Below are positions 1-7,483 of a stretch of 64,000 bases of DNA, in pieces. The position numbers and the translations under genes were made by a program. This DNA is from PHAA01 sp964457945 (GTDB lineage: Bacteria; Bacillota; Syntrophomonadia; Syntrophomonadales; Syntrophomonadaceae): NCBI GenBank assembly GCA_964457945.1, contig CAYWFX010000004.1:1-64000 (forward strand), read 5' to 3'. The notes under the pieces are model-generated. The model made no database searches. It had not been told where the DNA came from and saw nothing but the letters and a program-made list of their open reading frames with translations. Numbering within the stretch: the stretch's first letter is position 1; every line of letters begins with the position of its first letter.

Positions 1-600
1 TGGAGGCAATATAGGAACACTGCCCACAGCTCCGACCAAGGCAGGATATACCTTTACAAGCTGGAACACGGCAGCAGCTGGAACAGGGACCGCATTTACA
101 GCATCTACGGCAGTCACAGCAGATATCACGGTCTATGCACAGTGGACGATAAACAGCTACACGGTAACCTTTGACAAAAACACCGGAGATGTAGATGCCA
201 ACCCAATCAGCAAGACAGCTACCTATGGAGGCAATATAGGAACACTGCCCACAGCTCCGACCAAGGCAGGATATACCTTTACAAGCTGGAACACGGCAGC
301 AGCTGGAACAGGGACCGCATTTACGGCATCTACGGCAGTTACAGCAGATATCACGGTCTATGCACAGTGGACGATAAACAGCTACACGGTAACCTTTGAC
401 AAAAACACCGGAGATGTAGATGCCAACCCAATCAGCAAGACAGCTACCTATGGAGGCAATATAGGAACACTGCCCACAGCTCCGACCAAGGCAGGATATA
501 CCTTTGCAAACTGGAACACAGCAGCAGCTGGAACAGGGACCGCATTTACAGCATCTACGGCAGTCACAGCAGATATCCCTGTCTATGCACAGTGGGTTGT
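1..600 (+). repeat. 225-bp tandem repeats encoding InlB-type modules
   Basis: The same sequence restarts at 1, 226 and 451, an exact 225-bp period (75 codons). The copies differ at only a few bases, for example in the TFTSWNT / TFANWNT codons. The near identity at DNA level points to recent expansion or gene conversion. The array continues beyond the left edge, so copy number is unknown. Confidence 0.9.
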
Positions 601-1129
601 TTCAAGCGGATCTAAGGATGCTGGAACAGGTTCTAATGTGGTTGGGAATAGTGGTTGGTTTGATTGGTCAAACCCAGGGAATATTACTACTGCTGGTTCG
701 CCTTATGCAACTGTTCACATACCAAGTAGTAACGATACGTCGGCAACTACAAATTACCTTCAAGGGGAAAACTACGGGTTCTCAATTCCATTAGGGGCCA
801 CTATCAATGGAATTAAAGTAGACATCAGTCATTACTGCGTCTCCGGGAACCATTATCCACAGTTACGGGACAACGTTGTCAGTCTGGTTAAGACCGGAAG
901 CATAGTCGGAGATAACAAGGCAGTAACTGGGGCAAACTACTGGCCTTACAATACATTTGCGACAGCCACTTATGGTGGTGCAACCGACTTGTGGGGAACC
1001 ACTTGGACTCCTCTAGACATCAATGCTGCGAATTTTGGGGTGGTTTTTAGCGTATACAATGCCTATCCTAATATAGGTGACGATGCGACTGTTGATTATA
1101 TGAAGATTACTGTTTACTATACGGTATGA
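2..1129 (+). CDS. Surface protein with InlB-type repeats, 3' part only
   Basis: The reading frame is open from the window edge, so the N-terminus and any signal peptide are missing. Residues up to about 200 are copies of a 75-residue module with the YTVTFDKNTG start, a KAGYTFTSWNT core and an ending VYAQW. This is the Listeria-Bacteroides (InlB B-repeat, Flg_new) pattern of Gram-positive cell-surface proteins. The last 170 residues (from VVSSGSKDAG) are a different, Asn/Thr/Gly-rich domain, probably beta-sandwich, which I do not recognise. No LPXTG motif or C-terminal membrane anchor is visible. After the TGA the next repeat start (YTVTFDSQGG) appears in another frame, so the gene may be truncated by a frameshift. 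Adhesion or cell-wall association is inferred from the family only. Confidence 0.75.
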   Translation, partial: GGNIGTLPTAPTKAGYTFTSWNTAAAGTGTAFTASTAVTADITVYAQWTINSYTVTFDKNTGDVDANPISKTATYGGNIGTLPTAPTKAGYTFTSWNTAAAGTGTAFTASTAVTADITVYAQWTINSYTVTFDKNTGDVDANPISKTATYGGNIGTLPTAPTKAGYTFANWNTAAAGTGTAFTASTAVTADIPVYAQWVVSSGSKDAGTGSNVVGNSGWFDWSNPGNITTAGSPYATVHIPSSNDTSATTNYLQGENYGFSIPLGATINGIKVDISHYCVSGNHYPQLRDNVVSLVKTGSIVGDNKAVTGANYWPYNTFATATYGGATDLWGTTWTPLDINAANFGVVFSVYNAYPNIGDDATVDYMKITVYYTV

Positions 1130-1131
1130 CC

Positions 1132-1199
1132 TACACGGTTACCTTTGACAGCCAGGGTGGAAGTGCAGTAGCAGAGTACTGGGTGCCAGGCACCCCACT
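1132..1199 (+). pseudogene. Frame-shifted remnant of another InlB-type repeat
   Basis: Directly after the stop of the upstream gene, a +2 shift restores a module start reading YTVTFDSQGGSAVAEYW, which then runs into a GGGTGCC palindrome. This is the opening strand of the same repeat family. It shows that the surface-protein gene once continued or was rearranged here. Confidence 0.55.
1181..1195. repeat. Short palindrome, copy 1
   Basis: A perfect 7-bp inverted repeat, GGGTGCC-A-GGCACCC, within an ACTGGGTGCC...CCCACTT context. Related copies occur at 1399-1410 and, degenerate, at 2913-2934. Each sits at the end of a gene or gene fragment. It resembles small REP-like palindromes dispersed in clostridial genomes. 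Confidence 0.6.
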
Positions 1200-1223
1200 T
1201 ATCAACTTAAATATTTTTGAAGA

Positions 1224-1397
1224 ATGTTTAGGGGAGGCTTGAACTCGGTCGTGACCATTGCGGCCAGCAATTATCATAATATCGTGCGCAAAGCGGACGG
1301 CAGCATCTGGGCCTGGGGACGTAATGAATTTGGGGCGGTTGGTGTGGGCAATTTCAATACCACGGTAACGATACCCACCCATGTGGTTTTGCCGTAG
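1224..1397 (+). pseudogene. RCC1-type repeat protein fragment
   Basis: A 57-codon open frame reads into one recognisable RCC1 (regulator of chromosome condensation) blade: VVTIAASNYHNIVRKADGS, then IWAWGRNEFGAVGVGN, then VTIPTHV. RCC1 proteins carry several such blades, so this is a leftover of a larger, probably surface, protein. No ribosome binding site precedes the ATG and an in-frame stop lies just upstream. It ends exactly where the second short palindrome begins. Confidence 0.55.
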
Positions 1398-1398
1398 T

Positions 1399-1410
1399 GT
1401 GCCAGGCACC
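1399..1410. repeat. Short palindrome, copy 2
   Basis: GTGCCAGGCACC followed by CAACTTA, as in copy 1. It follows immediately after the stop codon of the RCC1-like fragment. Confidence 0.55.
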
Positions 1411-1446
1411 CAACTTACAACAGATCAACTAATATCAAGAATATAT

Positions 1447-1480
1447 AGCAGGAGCTTCGGATATAACCGGAGCTCCTGCT
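1447..1480. terminator. Hairpin, possibly bidirectional terminator
   Basis: Perfect 10-bp arms AGCAGGAGCT / AGCTCCTGCT enclose a loop that pairs partly (TCGG / CCGG). The T-rich tail on the plus side is weak (TTGTGTTT). It lies just beyond the end of the gpr-like fragment, so it could have terminated that lost gene on the minus strand. Confidence 0.5.
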
Positions 1481-1485
1481 TGTGT

Positions 1486-1539
1486 TTAATTGGCATACAG
1501 TTCCAACTGTTCGGTGGATATGCCGGGGAAAAAGAAACT
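1486..1539 (-). pseudogene. 3' fragment of a gpr-like germination protease gene
   Basis: On the minus strand, 17 codons before a TAA read SFFPGISTEQLELYAN. This matches the end of the intact gpr gene at 3082-4041 (SLFPGISIEQLELYAN). DNA identity is roughly 80% over 45 bases, so this is not a fresh duplication. Nothing upstream in the frame resembles gpr. The fragment lies in the same orientation as the intact gene, with the chemoreceptor gene between them. Confidence 0.65.
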
Positions 1540-1759
1540 CAGTCTATCGGGTCATTCTATATTAGTTGTCGAAAACGAAAATAATATTTACAATATTGCA
1601 GGAAATTAGAAGAGCTTGTAGAATATTATGGAAATACTACAAAATATGCAGCAATAGCAAGAATAAGCAAGATTTATGAGATCCTGCTATTTGTCATGGA
1701 GAAAACCAGTTAGTGGAAATGGTTTCAGGATAATTACAAATGTGAAGAGGTGTACATGA

Positions 1760-2911
1760 ATGAGAATGACAGTAGAGAAGGCGGAAGTATTCAAGGAAAT
1801 TGGGACCTGGCTATGTAATCACGTTCCAGGAGGAGTAGCTTATGCGATTTCTGATAAGGAAAGGCTTACTTGGAAAGTAGCTTCAAATGGTTTTGATCTT
1901 CCCGCTTTTAAGCCCGGGGTTGAATTGCGGCCGGAAGGAGCACCGTACCGGTGCATGCAAACCAAAAAGGAGGAACTGGAAGCAATTCCGCGCAGTGTTT
2001 ATGGCACACGACTAGATATGATAGCTCAGCCCATTTTCGAGGGTGAGGATGCGGTAGGCAGCATAATTATTACATTGCCCAAATTGCACCCGATTGCGGG
2101 AGCCTTTGCCGTTTTTGCCCCAATGATGGTCGAAATGTTCCCTGAAGGGGCGTTTATGTATGTAAGTGACCTGGACAAGATTTTTGCTCGCCAAGGTTCG
2201 AAGAAATTTGATATGCCTGAACAGCAAGTTGGGACCGTACTCAAAGATGAGGCAGTGGGCAGGAAGGCTATACGGGCTAGACAGCCTCTTAGTGTAGAAA
2301 TGGATGCTGCTGTCTATGGAAAACCGGTAATAGTAGCTGCCTATCCATTATTTGACATTGACGATACTAATGTGGTAGTAGGTTCACTGGGTATAGTAAT
2401 GCCCCGGCAGAATCAGGTGAATTTGCGCGGGGTAGCTAGTAACCTGGAAAGGGGTCTTACAGAAATTGCTGCGGTACTTCAACAATTAGCCGCTTCGTCA
2501 ACGGAAGTCACTATTAATGAGCAACAACTTGGCCAGAACATCAAGGAAATATATCATTTATCAGAGGATATCAATGAGGTTCTGGGTTTTATCAAACAGA
2601 TTGCTGATGCGACCAAGATGCTGGGATTGAATGCCGCTATAGAAGCGGCCCGAGCGGGAGAGGCCGGGCGTGGTTTTGGAGTGGTTGCCGGGGAGATTAG
2701 AAAACTTTCCGATGAATCCAGAGATACAGTGGATAGAATCAGGAACCTTACCGAACGAATTAAAGACAAAATTGAAGAAACTACCAAGAACAGTGATATT
2801 ACCATGCGAGCTAGTGAGGAACAAGCCGCAGCTACCCAGGAGATAAGCGCCAGTATTGAAGAAATTACCAGTATGGGAGGGGAATTAGAGAGGATGGCCC
2901 GAGATATGTAA
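1760..2911 (+). CDS. Soluble methyl-accepting chemotaxis-type signalling protein
   Basis: This 383-residue protein has no membrane segment. About 220 N-terminal residues form a sensor region I cannot assign. The C-terminal half is the helical signalling domain, with the conserved hairpin tip around residues 280-320 (LGLNAAIEAARAGEAGRGF, then VVAGEIRKLSDES), which contacts CheA/CheW. It is therefore a cytoplasmic chemoreceptor-like protein. A GAAGAGG motif 9 bases upstream supports the ATG at 1760; ATG 1766 is an alternative. The C-terminus stops right after the last signalling helix (ELERMARDM), shorter than is typical, and a palindrome follows the stop. The ligand cannot be predicted. Confidence 0.85.
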   Translation: MRMTVEKAEVFKEIGTWLCNHVPGGVAYAISDKERLTWKVASNGFDLPAFKPGVELRPEGAPYRCMQTKKEELEAIPRSVYGTRLDMIAQPIFEGEDAVGSIIITLPKLHPIAGAFAVFAPMMVEMFPEGAFMYVSDLDKIFARQGSKKFDMPEQQVGTVLKDEAVGRKAIRARQPLSVEMDAAVYGKPVIVAAYPLFDIDDTNVVVGSLGIVMPRQNQVNLRGVASNLERGLTEIAAVLQQLAASSTEVTINEQQLGQNIKEIYHLSEDINEVLGFIKQIADATKMLGLNAAIEAARAGEAGRGFGVVAGEIRKLSDESRDTVDRIRNLTERIKDKIEETTKNSDITMRASEEQAAATQEISASIEEITSMGGELERMARDM

Positions 2912-2912
2912 A

Positions 2913-2934
2913 CTGGGTGCCAAACAACCCACTT
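2913..2934. repeat. Degenerate short palindrome, copy 3
   Basis: CTGGGTGCC...AACCCACTT with a disrupted right arm, starting directly after the stop of the chemoreceptor gene. It shares the flanking ACTGGGTGCC and CCCACTT words with copy 1. Confidence 0.4.
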
Positions 2935-2960
2935 TCACTTATATTACACTTGAACTGTAG

Positions 2961-3003
2961 ACTGGGAACTTCGATAATCAACTGAAGCTCCCAGTATTTT
3001 TTT
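2961..3003 (+). terminator. Intrinsic terminator of the chemoreceptor gene
   Basis: The arms ACTGGGAACTTC and GAAGCTCCCAGT pair with one mismatch around a short A/T-rich loop and are followed by ATTTTTTT. Confidence 0.8.
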
Positions 3004-3081
3004 GCCAATTAATACTATTGCTAACCCTAAACTTGTATTATCATCCATACAAATGTCCATTCTTAATAGACGGGCATATTA

Positions 3082-4041
3082 TTAGTTGGCATAAAGCTCC
3101 AATTGCTCAATGGAGATGCCGGGGAAGAGGGAAGTGCCTACCCCTAGAGCGATGATGCGGGATGAGTTTTCAATGATGTCATCAATCTCTTTGGGTGTAA
3201 CTGACAGACTGCCGCCGAAATAAGAGAGGGTCTCTTTTATGGAATTCGTAGCTGTTACATCGTTGAAGGTGGCCCCGCTGCTGGAACAGAATTTTTGGAT
3301 GGCCTGGTTGGCAATAACCGCTGCATTTACAATGGTAGGACAGCCTATGGCTATGACCGGCACCCCTAATTCCTGTTGAGTTAAAGCATGGCGCGCATTG
3401 CCAATTCCGCCGCCGGGCTGAATGCCGGTATTGCCCATTTGTATGGTAGTGCCGATACGATCCACATTCTGTGCTGCCAGAGAATCTACTACTACCAGAA
3501 CTGCAGGTTTAACCTTTTCGACTAGTCCTTTGATTACTTCGAAGGTTTCCAGGCCGGTAATCCCCAGGACTCCTGGCGCAATTCCGCAGGTGGGACGCAT
3601 TCCTTCTACCAGGGCTTCGGGTGCATATTGATGATAATGGCGGGTGATGGGGCTATATTCAATGAACTTTGGTCCCAGTGAGTCAGCCGTAGCTCGCCAG
3701 TTGCCCAACCCCACCAGTAGTACTACATCTTTGGGCTGGAGGGTGTTGTTGAGTAAGGCGGGCATGCTTTTATTCATGGCCTTAATGATTTCCTCTTTTA
3801 CATAGGGGTCATTTATTTTCAAGGGCGGGGATTCGATTGTTACATAGGTGCCAATAGGGCGTCCCATGCTTTGGGCACCTTTTTCATCCTTAATAGTGAT
3901 GGTGGTTATTTTAATTTGTTCCATCTTTTCAACTTGCTCTTCGACGCCTTGAATTTCTTGGTTTGCAGTTCCTCTGACCAGATCTCTGGCTTCAACTGCC
4001 AGATCAACGTTGAGACTGAATTGGTTTAACAAATGATTCAT
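3082..4041 (-). CDS. gpr: Spore germination protease GPR
   Basis: The protein (319 residues from the chosen start) matches the A25 family endopeptidase that degrades small acid-soluble spore proteins at germination. Recognisable stretches are VDLAVEARDL near the N-terminus, ATADSLGPKF, CGIAPGVLGITGLET, DSLAAQNVDRIGTTIQM and the Gly-rich PGGGIGN. The enzyme is made as a zymogen with a short N-terminal propeptide; the segment before DLAVEARD fits this. The start at 4041 was chosen because AAGGAGGT precedes it by 6 bases; the longer frame to 4098 lacks such a site. It stands alone on the minus strand and is probably transcribed in the forespore, though no sigma-G promoter was identified. A decayed copy of its tail lies at 1486-1539. 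Confidence 0.92.
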   Translation of the reverse strand: MNHLLNQFSLNVDLAVEARDLVRGTANQEIQGVEEQVEKMEQIKITTITIKDEKGAQSMGRPIGTYVTIESPPLKINDPYVKEEIIKAMNKSMPALLNNTLQPKDVVLLVGLGNWRATADSLGPKFIEYSPITRHYHQYAPEALVEGMRPTCGIAPGVLGITGLETFEVIKGLVEKVKPAVLVVVDSLAAQNVDRIGTTIQMGNTGIQPGGGIGNARHALTQQELGVPVIAIGCPTIVNAAVIANQAIQKFCSSSGATFNDVTATNSIKETLSYFGGSLSVTPKEIDDIIENSSRIIALGVGTSLFPGISIEQLELYAN

Positions 4042-4396
4042 ATTCAATACCTCCTTAAGGCTTAGTATCAGCAGTTTGCTAAAATTGTATCCTAGCATTA
4101 AAAGAAAGAATCAATGAGTTGGGGAATGAATCAGTAAGTCCAATAGCCTTTCCTGACTCAAAATTAAAATGGCGACCGAAGTCGCCATTTTGGGGAGAGG
4201 AGAATTTTGTAAAGTTGTTGGGGAGGGTTTGTTTACCAGGTTTTCAACCCGATACTTGTATCATTGCCGTTATTTAGAATAATATACATGGAAATGACAT
4301 TTTTTATAAACATTTTTTCTGTTACAATCAAAAATAATATAAACAAAAAGAGGTAATTCATTCCTTTAATCGAAATTTATAAGGAGAGAAAAAATA
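4042..4396. other. Divergent intergenic region gpr / rsmD
   Basis: The region holds the gpr leader, a perfect hairpin at 4166-4191, and a likely rsmD promoter: TTGTAT at 4256 and TAATAT at 4280 with an 18-base gap. No further coding potential is seen. Confidence 0.6.
4166..4191. terminator. Perfect 11-bp hairpin between divergent genes
   Basis: AAAATGGCGAC, the tetraloop CGAA, then GTCGCCATTTT. As it lies between divergent genes it cannot end either of them. It may be a boundary or regulatory hairpin, or a relic of a lost gene. It has no clear T tail on the plus strand. Confidence 0.45.
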
Positions 4397-4993
4397 TTGC
4401 GAGTTATTTCGGGTTTGGCAAAGGGCAAGAGGCTGAAAGCTCCGGCGGGACTTAATACCCGACCGATAACGGATATGATCAAGGAAGCCCTTTTTAATGT
4501 CTTGGGAAATAGGGTTATGGAATCGAAGTTTTTGGATTTATTTGCTGGTAGTGGCAGTGTAGGTATTGAAGCTCTCAGTCGGGGTGCAAAAAAAATAGTT
4601 TTTGTAGATAGCTCGGGTGAAGCCATTAAAGTTATTAAAGAAAATCTCGCTAATTGTGGCTTGGAAAGTGATTATGAGGTATACCGCAGTGATGTTTTCA
4701 AAGCGCTGGGACTTTTACAGCGGCATGGCACTCGGTTTGACCTGATATATATAGATCCACCTTTTACCAATGAGAGAATTTTTAATGAGGTAATGAGTGC
4801 GGTGGGTAATGTGGACATTCTGGAATCAGACGGAATTGTGGTGATACGGACGCCCCGCAAAAAGGATATTCAGCTCACATTCAAGCAGTTGCAAAGGTAT
4901 CGGGTGAGCAACTATGGAGAGTCAAATTTAAATTATTATAGTATACATGAGGAGGATACGAAGCATGATGGAGATTTTTCGCATATTGGATGA
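4397..4993 (+). CDS. rsmD: 16S rRNA (guanine(966)-N2)-methyltransferase RsmD
   Basis: 198 residues with the typical opening MRVISGLAKGKRLKAP, the SAM-binding loop FLDLFAGSGSVGIEALSRG (about 46-64), the acidic residue VDSS (about 75) and the catalytic IDPPF (about 118). It methylates G966 of 16S rRNA using S-adenosylmethionine. A TTG start at 4397 is preceded by AAGGAGAG at good distance and fits the family's N-terminus. It is ylbH in the Bacillus order, where coaD normally follows; here coaD is absent and a coiled-coil gene overlaps the end. Confidence 0.92.
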   Translation: MRVISGLAKGKRLKAPAGLNTRPITDMIKEALFNVLGNRVMESKFLDLFAGSGSVGIEALSRGAKKIVFVDSSGEAIKVIKENLANCGLESDYEVYRSDVFKALGLLQRHGTRFDLIYIDPPFTNERIFNEVMSAVGNVDILESDGIVVIRTPRKKDIQLTFKQLQRYRVSNYGESNLNYYSIHEEDTKHDGDFSHIG

Positions 4994-5432
4994 GATGGAG
5001 CTTTTACTTAAAGGAACCCGAAAAGTTCCGTTAACAGGTGGAAAATCCCTGGTGGAAACCAATCGTTTTCTGGATCGGGTAGACCGGATGCGGGCTATAT
5101 TGCCAGAAGAACTGCAAACGGCAAAACTGCTTTTGGCCGAAAGAGAAAGGATTGTTCATGAAGCCTGCACCGAGGCAGAAAACTATATGGAGCAATCCAA
5201 ACATGAAGCAGCGCGCATGGTAGACGATAACGCAATCACGAGAAATGCTATGAGCGTGGCCGAAGATATAGTGGCCAAGGGTGAGGAAGTGGGACAGCAA
5301 ATACGTCGTGATGCAGAGGAATATGCCGATGGGGTTCTCAGCCATATTGAGTTTGTGCTACGCAAAGGTCTGGATACGGTAATTCAGGGTAGGGATCAAA
5401 TCAGGCAGGATTTGACCAACGACGAATATTAG
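4965..5432 (+). CDS. Coiled-coil protein, ATP synthase b / DivIVA-like
   Basis: A 155-residue, charged, helical protein with no membrane segment. It opens MMEIFRILDEMELLLKGTRK and then shows long heptad-like helices rich in Glu, Arg and Ala (about 45-135). Database entries for such proteins are often called ATP synthase subunit b-like because of the coiled coil, which says little about function. AGGAGG about 10 bases upstream supports ATG 4965 rather than 4947. It overlaps the end of rsmD by 29 bases, so the two are co-transcribed. It occupies the place of coaD in other Firmicutes. It meets ylbJ tail to tail, overlapping by 4 bases. Confidence 0.6.
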   Translation: MMEIFRILDEMELLLKGTRKVPLTGGKSLVETNRFLDRVDRMRAILPEELQTAKLLLAERERIVHEACTEAENYMEQSKHEAARMVDDNAITRNAMSVAEDIVAKGEEVGQQIRRDAEEYADGVLSHIEFVLRKGLDTVIQGRDQIRQDLTNDEY

Positions 5433-6616
5433 TATTTTTTACGCCACTCTAACCCTAGCATAATCAGGATAAGAATTAGGCCAACCAGCATGCTGTAGAG
5501 GGAAAATGCCCAGGCGTTGAAGGAGTATAGTACCTTGTAAATGGGTAAAGGCGCGAACCCCATGGTGCTTATACTGTCAGGGAGGAAGAATCGGTAAACA
5601 ACGCAAGTTATGGCTATAGAAAGTATGACTTGGAGAGTGCGAGCCAAGAGATAAAATGATAAGCGTACCGGAGTTCCCGCTACGATGCTCATGATTTGGG
5701 CAATGATTGATAGGCCGCTGAAGGCTAAAATGGAACTAACCACCAGTAATGTAGGGAGTGCTTGCGACTCACTTGCGGCTATGGCGGTTTTTGCTCCCAT
5801 GGTGATTTCGAAGAAACCCATGCTCAAGCCGTAGGCAAGGGGATACGACAGGTGCAAAACAGTGAATAGTCTTACCAGCCCATCTGCCATCATGTCGATA
5901 AATCCCCAAAAAGAAAGCATCCGGGTTAATACTGAAAAGATTATAATAAAGCCGCCTACCGCAAATATATTGTTAAGAGCATTTTTTATAGCATCCCCTA
6001 GGATTTTGCCCATGCTTTCAATTTTTTTATTACTTTCGTTTGTATCTGCGAGAAGCGTATCTTTTTTCCGGAGCTGGCCCTCGGCATAACTGCAGGATAG
6101 TTTTGGCCTTTGAGCTTTAAACCTGAACAGCCAGCCTATAAGCAGGTTAGATAAGTAATGGGCGGCAGCCAGGAGGTAACCGACAGCAGGGTTGGCAAAC
6201 ATTCCTACTCCGATGGCTCCCACGATGAAAAGAGGGCTGGAGTTATTTGTGAATGAGACTAGTCTTTCAGCTTCATCGGAAGTTAGCATTTTTTTATCAT
6301 ATAGTTTTCGGGTGAGTATAGCACCTACCGGAAAGCCGGAAGTAAAGCCCATAACCAGAACTAGAGAACTACAACCGGGCAGGCGAAAAACCGGCCTCAT
6401 AATTGGTTCCAACCATATTCCTAATAGATCTACAAAATGCAGAGCAACCAATAGTTCCGCTACGATAAAAAAGGGAAACAGGGCAGGGAGTACGGTTGAA
6501 TACCATAATTGTAACCCGAAGGAAGCAGCGATTACAGTTTCGCGTGGATTTATTAACATAAAAGCGGTTAATATTAAAATAAGTGCAGTGAAAAAATAAC
6601 TTGAATATTTGCTCAA
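5429..6616 (-). CDS. ylbJ: Sporulation integral membrane protein YlbJ
   Basis: A 395-residue polytopic membrane protein with paired hydrophobic blocks and Gly/Pro-rich re-entrant-like segments (LPALFPFFIVAELL, TSGFPVGAILTRKL, FTNNSSPLFIVGAIG). This is the nucleoside-transporter-like gate fold of YlbJ/SpmA-type proteins. YlbJ is needed for spore cortex formation in Bacillus, and the position between rsmD and ylbK agrees. The start is a TTG at 6616 with GGAG about 10 bases upstream. It is read against its neighbours and overlaps the coiled-coil gene end by 4 bases. Confidence 0.85.
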   Translation of the reverse strand: MSKYSSYFFTALILILTAFMLINPRETVIAASFGLQLWYSTVLPALFPFFIVAELLVALHFVDLLGIWLEPIMRPVFRLPGCSSLVLVMGFTSGFPVGAILTRKLYDKKMLTSDEAERLVSFTNNSSPLFIVGAIGVGMFANPAVGYLLAAAHYLSNLLIGWLFRFKAQRPKLSCSYAEGQLRKKDTLLADTNESNKKIESMGKILGDAIKNALNNIFAVGGFIIIFSVLTRMLSFWGFIDMMADGLVRLFTVLHLSYPLAYGLSMGFFEITMGAKTAIAASESQALPTLLVVSSILAFSGLSIIAQIMSIVAGTPVRLSFYLLARTLQVILSIAITCVVYRFFLPDSISTMGFAPLPIYKVLYSFNAWAFSLYSMLVGLILILIMLGLEWRKKY

Positions 6617-6697
6617 AATAAGACACTCCGTTCTTGATGTTTAAAGTATGTATATGCCAAGGGATGGACCTCTTAGAATGAGGGGGGAAGATTAAAT

Positions 6698-7483
6698 ATG
6701 TCCCAGAAACCGAAAGTGGCACTGGTGCTGGGAGCTGGGAGCGCCAGAGGACTTGCCCATATTGGGATATTGCAGGTTTTTTTGGAAAATCAGATTCCCT
6801 TTGATTTGATTGTAGGCAGCAGCATGGGAGCGATGGTCGGGACTATTTATGCCTGTGGCGCCAATATTTATATGCTTGATAAGATGGTGGAGTATATGAA
6901 TACCAGAATGCTTTTTGATATTGGTGTTCCGCGCATGGGCTTTGTTTCTGGAAAAAAGGTGAGCGATTTTTTGGATCTGTTGACCAAAAAGAAAAGCTTT
7001 TTTCAATTAGATTTTCCGGTGGCAGTAGTGGCCACCGACCTTATTACCGGGGAAAGTGTGGTTTTAGAAGAGGGACTAGTTGCGGAAGCGGTAAGAGCCA
7101 GCATATCCCTTCCGGGCATATTTGCCCCGGTAATTAAGGGCGATATGGTGCTGGTGGATGGCGCGGTTAGTGACCGTTTGCCTATTAAGGTAGCTCGGGA
7201 CCGGGGTGCCGACCTGGTTATTGCAGTAGATGTTACCTTTGGGGCGGGTAAGAAGACAGTGATAAAAAACACCATAGATGTCATTTTAGCATCACTGGAT
7301 ATTATGTCTAAAATTCACTTTGATAGTATTTATACTCATGCTGATATCCTTATCCAGCCAGCTGTTGGACACATCAATCCTCGTGAGTTTGACAAATCCC
7401 GTGAAGTGGTGGATTTGGGCAGAAAGGCTGCCCAGGATAAAGTTGAGGAAATAAAGCTCAAGATAGAGGCGTTCGGGAAGTAG
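6698..7483 (+). CDS. Patatin-like phospholipase (YlbK/RssA family)
   Basis: 261 residues with the patatin catalytic features. These are a Gly-rich oxyanion loop GAGSARGLAHIGIL (about 11-24), the nucleophile elbow GSSMGAMVG (about 41-49, Ser in GxSxG) and the dyad aspartate in LVDGAVSDRLP (about 151). It is a cytoplasmic serine hydrolase acting on acyl esters; the physiological substrate is unknown. AGAATGAGGGGGG precedes the ATG. It corresponds to ylbK in the conserved sporulation/translation neighbourhood. Its 3' end overlaps tmcAL convergently by 26 bases. Confidence 0.88.
   Translation: MSQKPKVALVLGAGSARGLAHIGILQVFLENQIPFDLIVGSSMGAMVGTIYACGANIYMLDKMVEYMNTRMLFDIGVPRMGFVSGKKVSDFLDLLTKKKSFFQLDFPVAVVATDLITGESVVLEEGLVAEAVRASISLPGIFAPVIKGDMVLVDGAVSDRLPIKVARDRGADLVIAVDVTFGAGKKTVIKNTIDVILASLDIMSKIHFDSIYTHADILIQPAVGHINPREFDKSREVVDLGRKAAQDKVEEIKLKIEAFGK

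Noticed and set aside
1381..1584. Plus-strand 67-codon open frame
   Set aside because: It is the opposite strand of the gpr-tail fragment and the hairpin, with no ribosome binding site.
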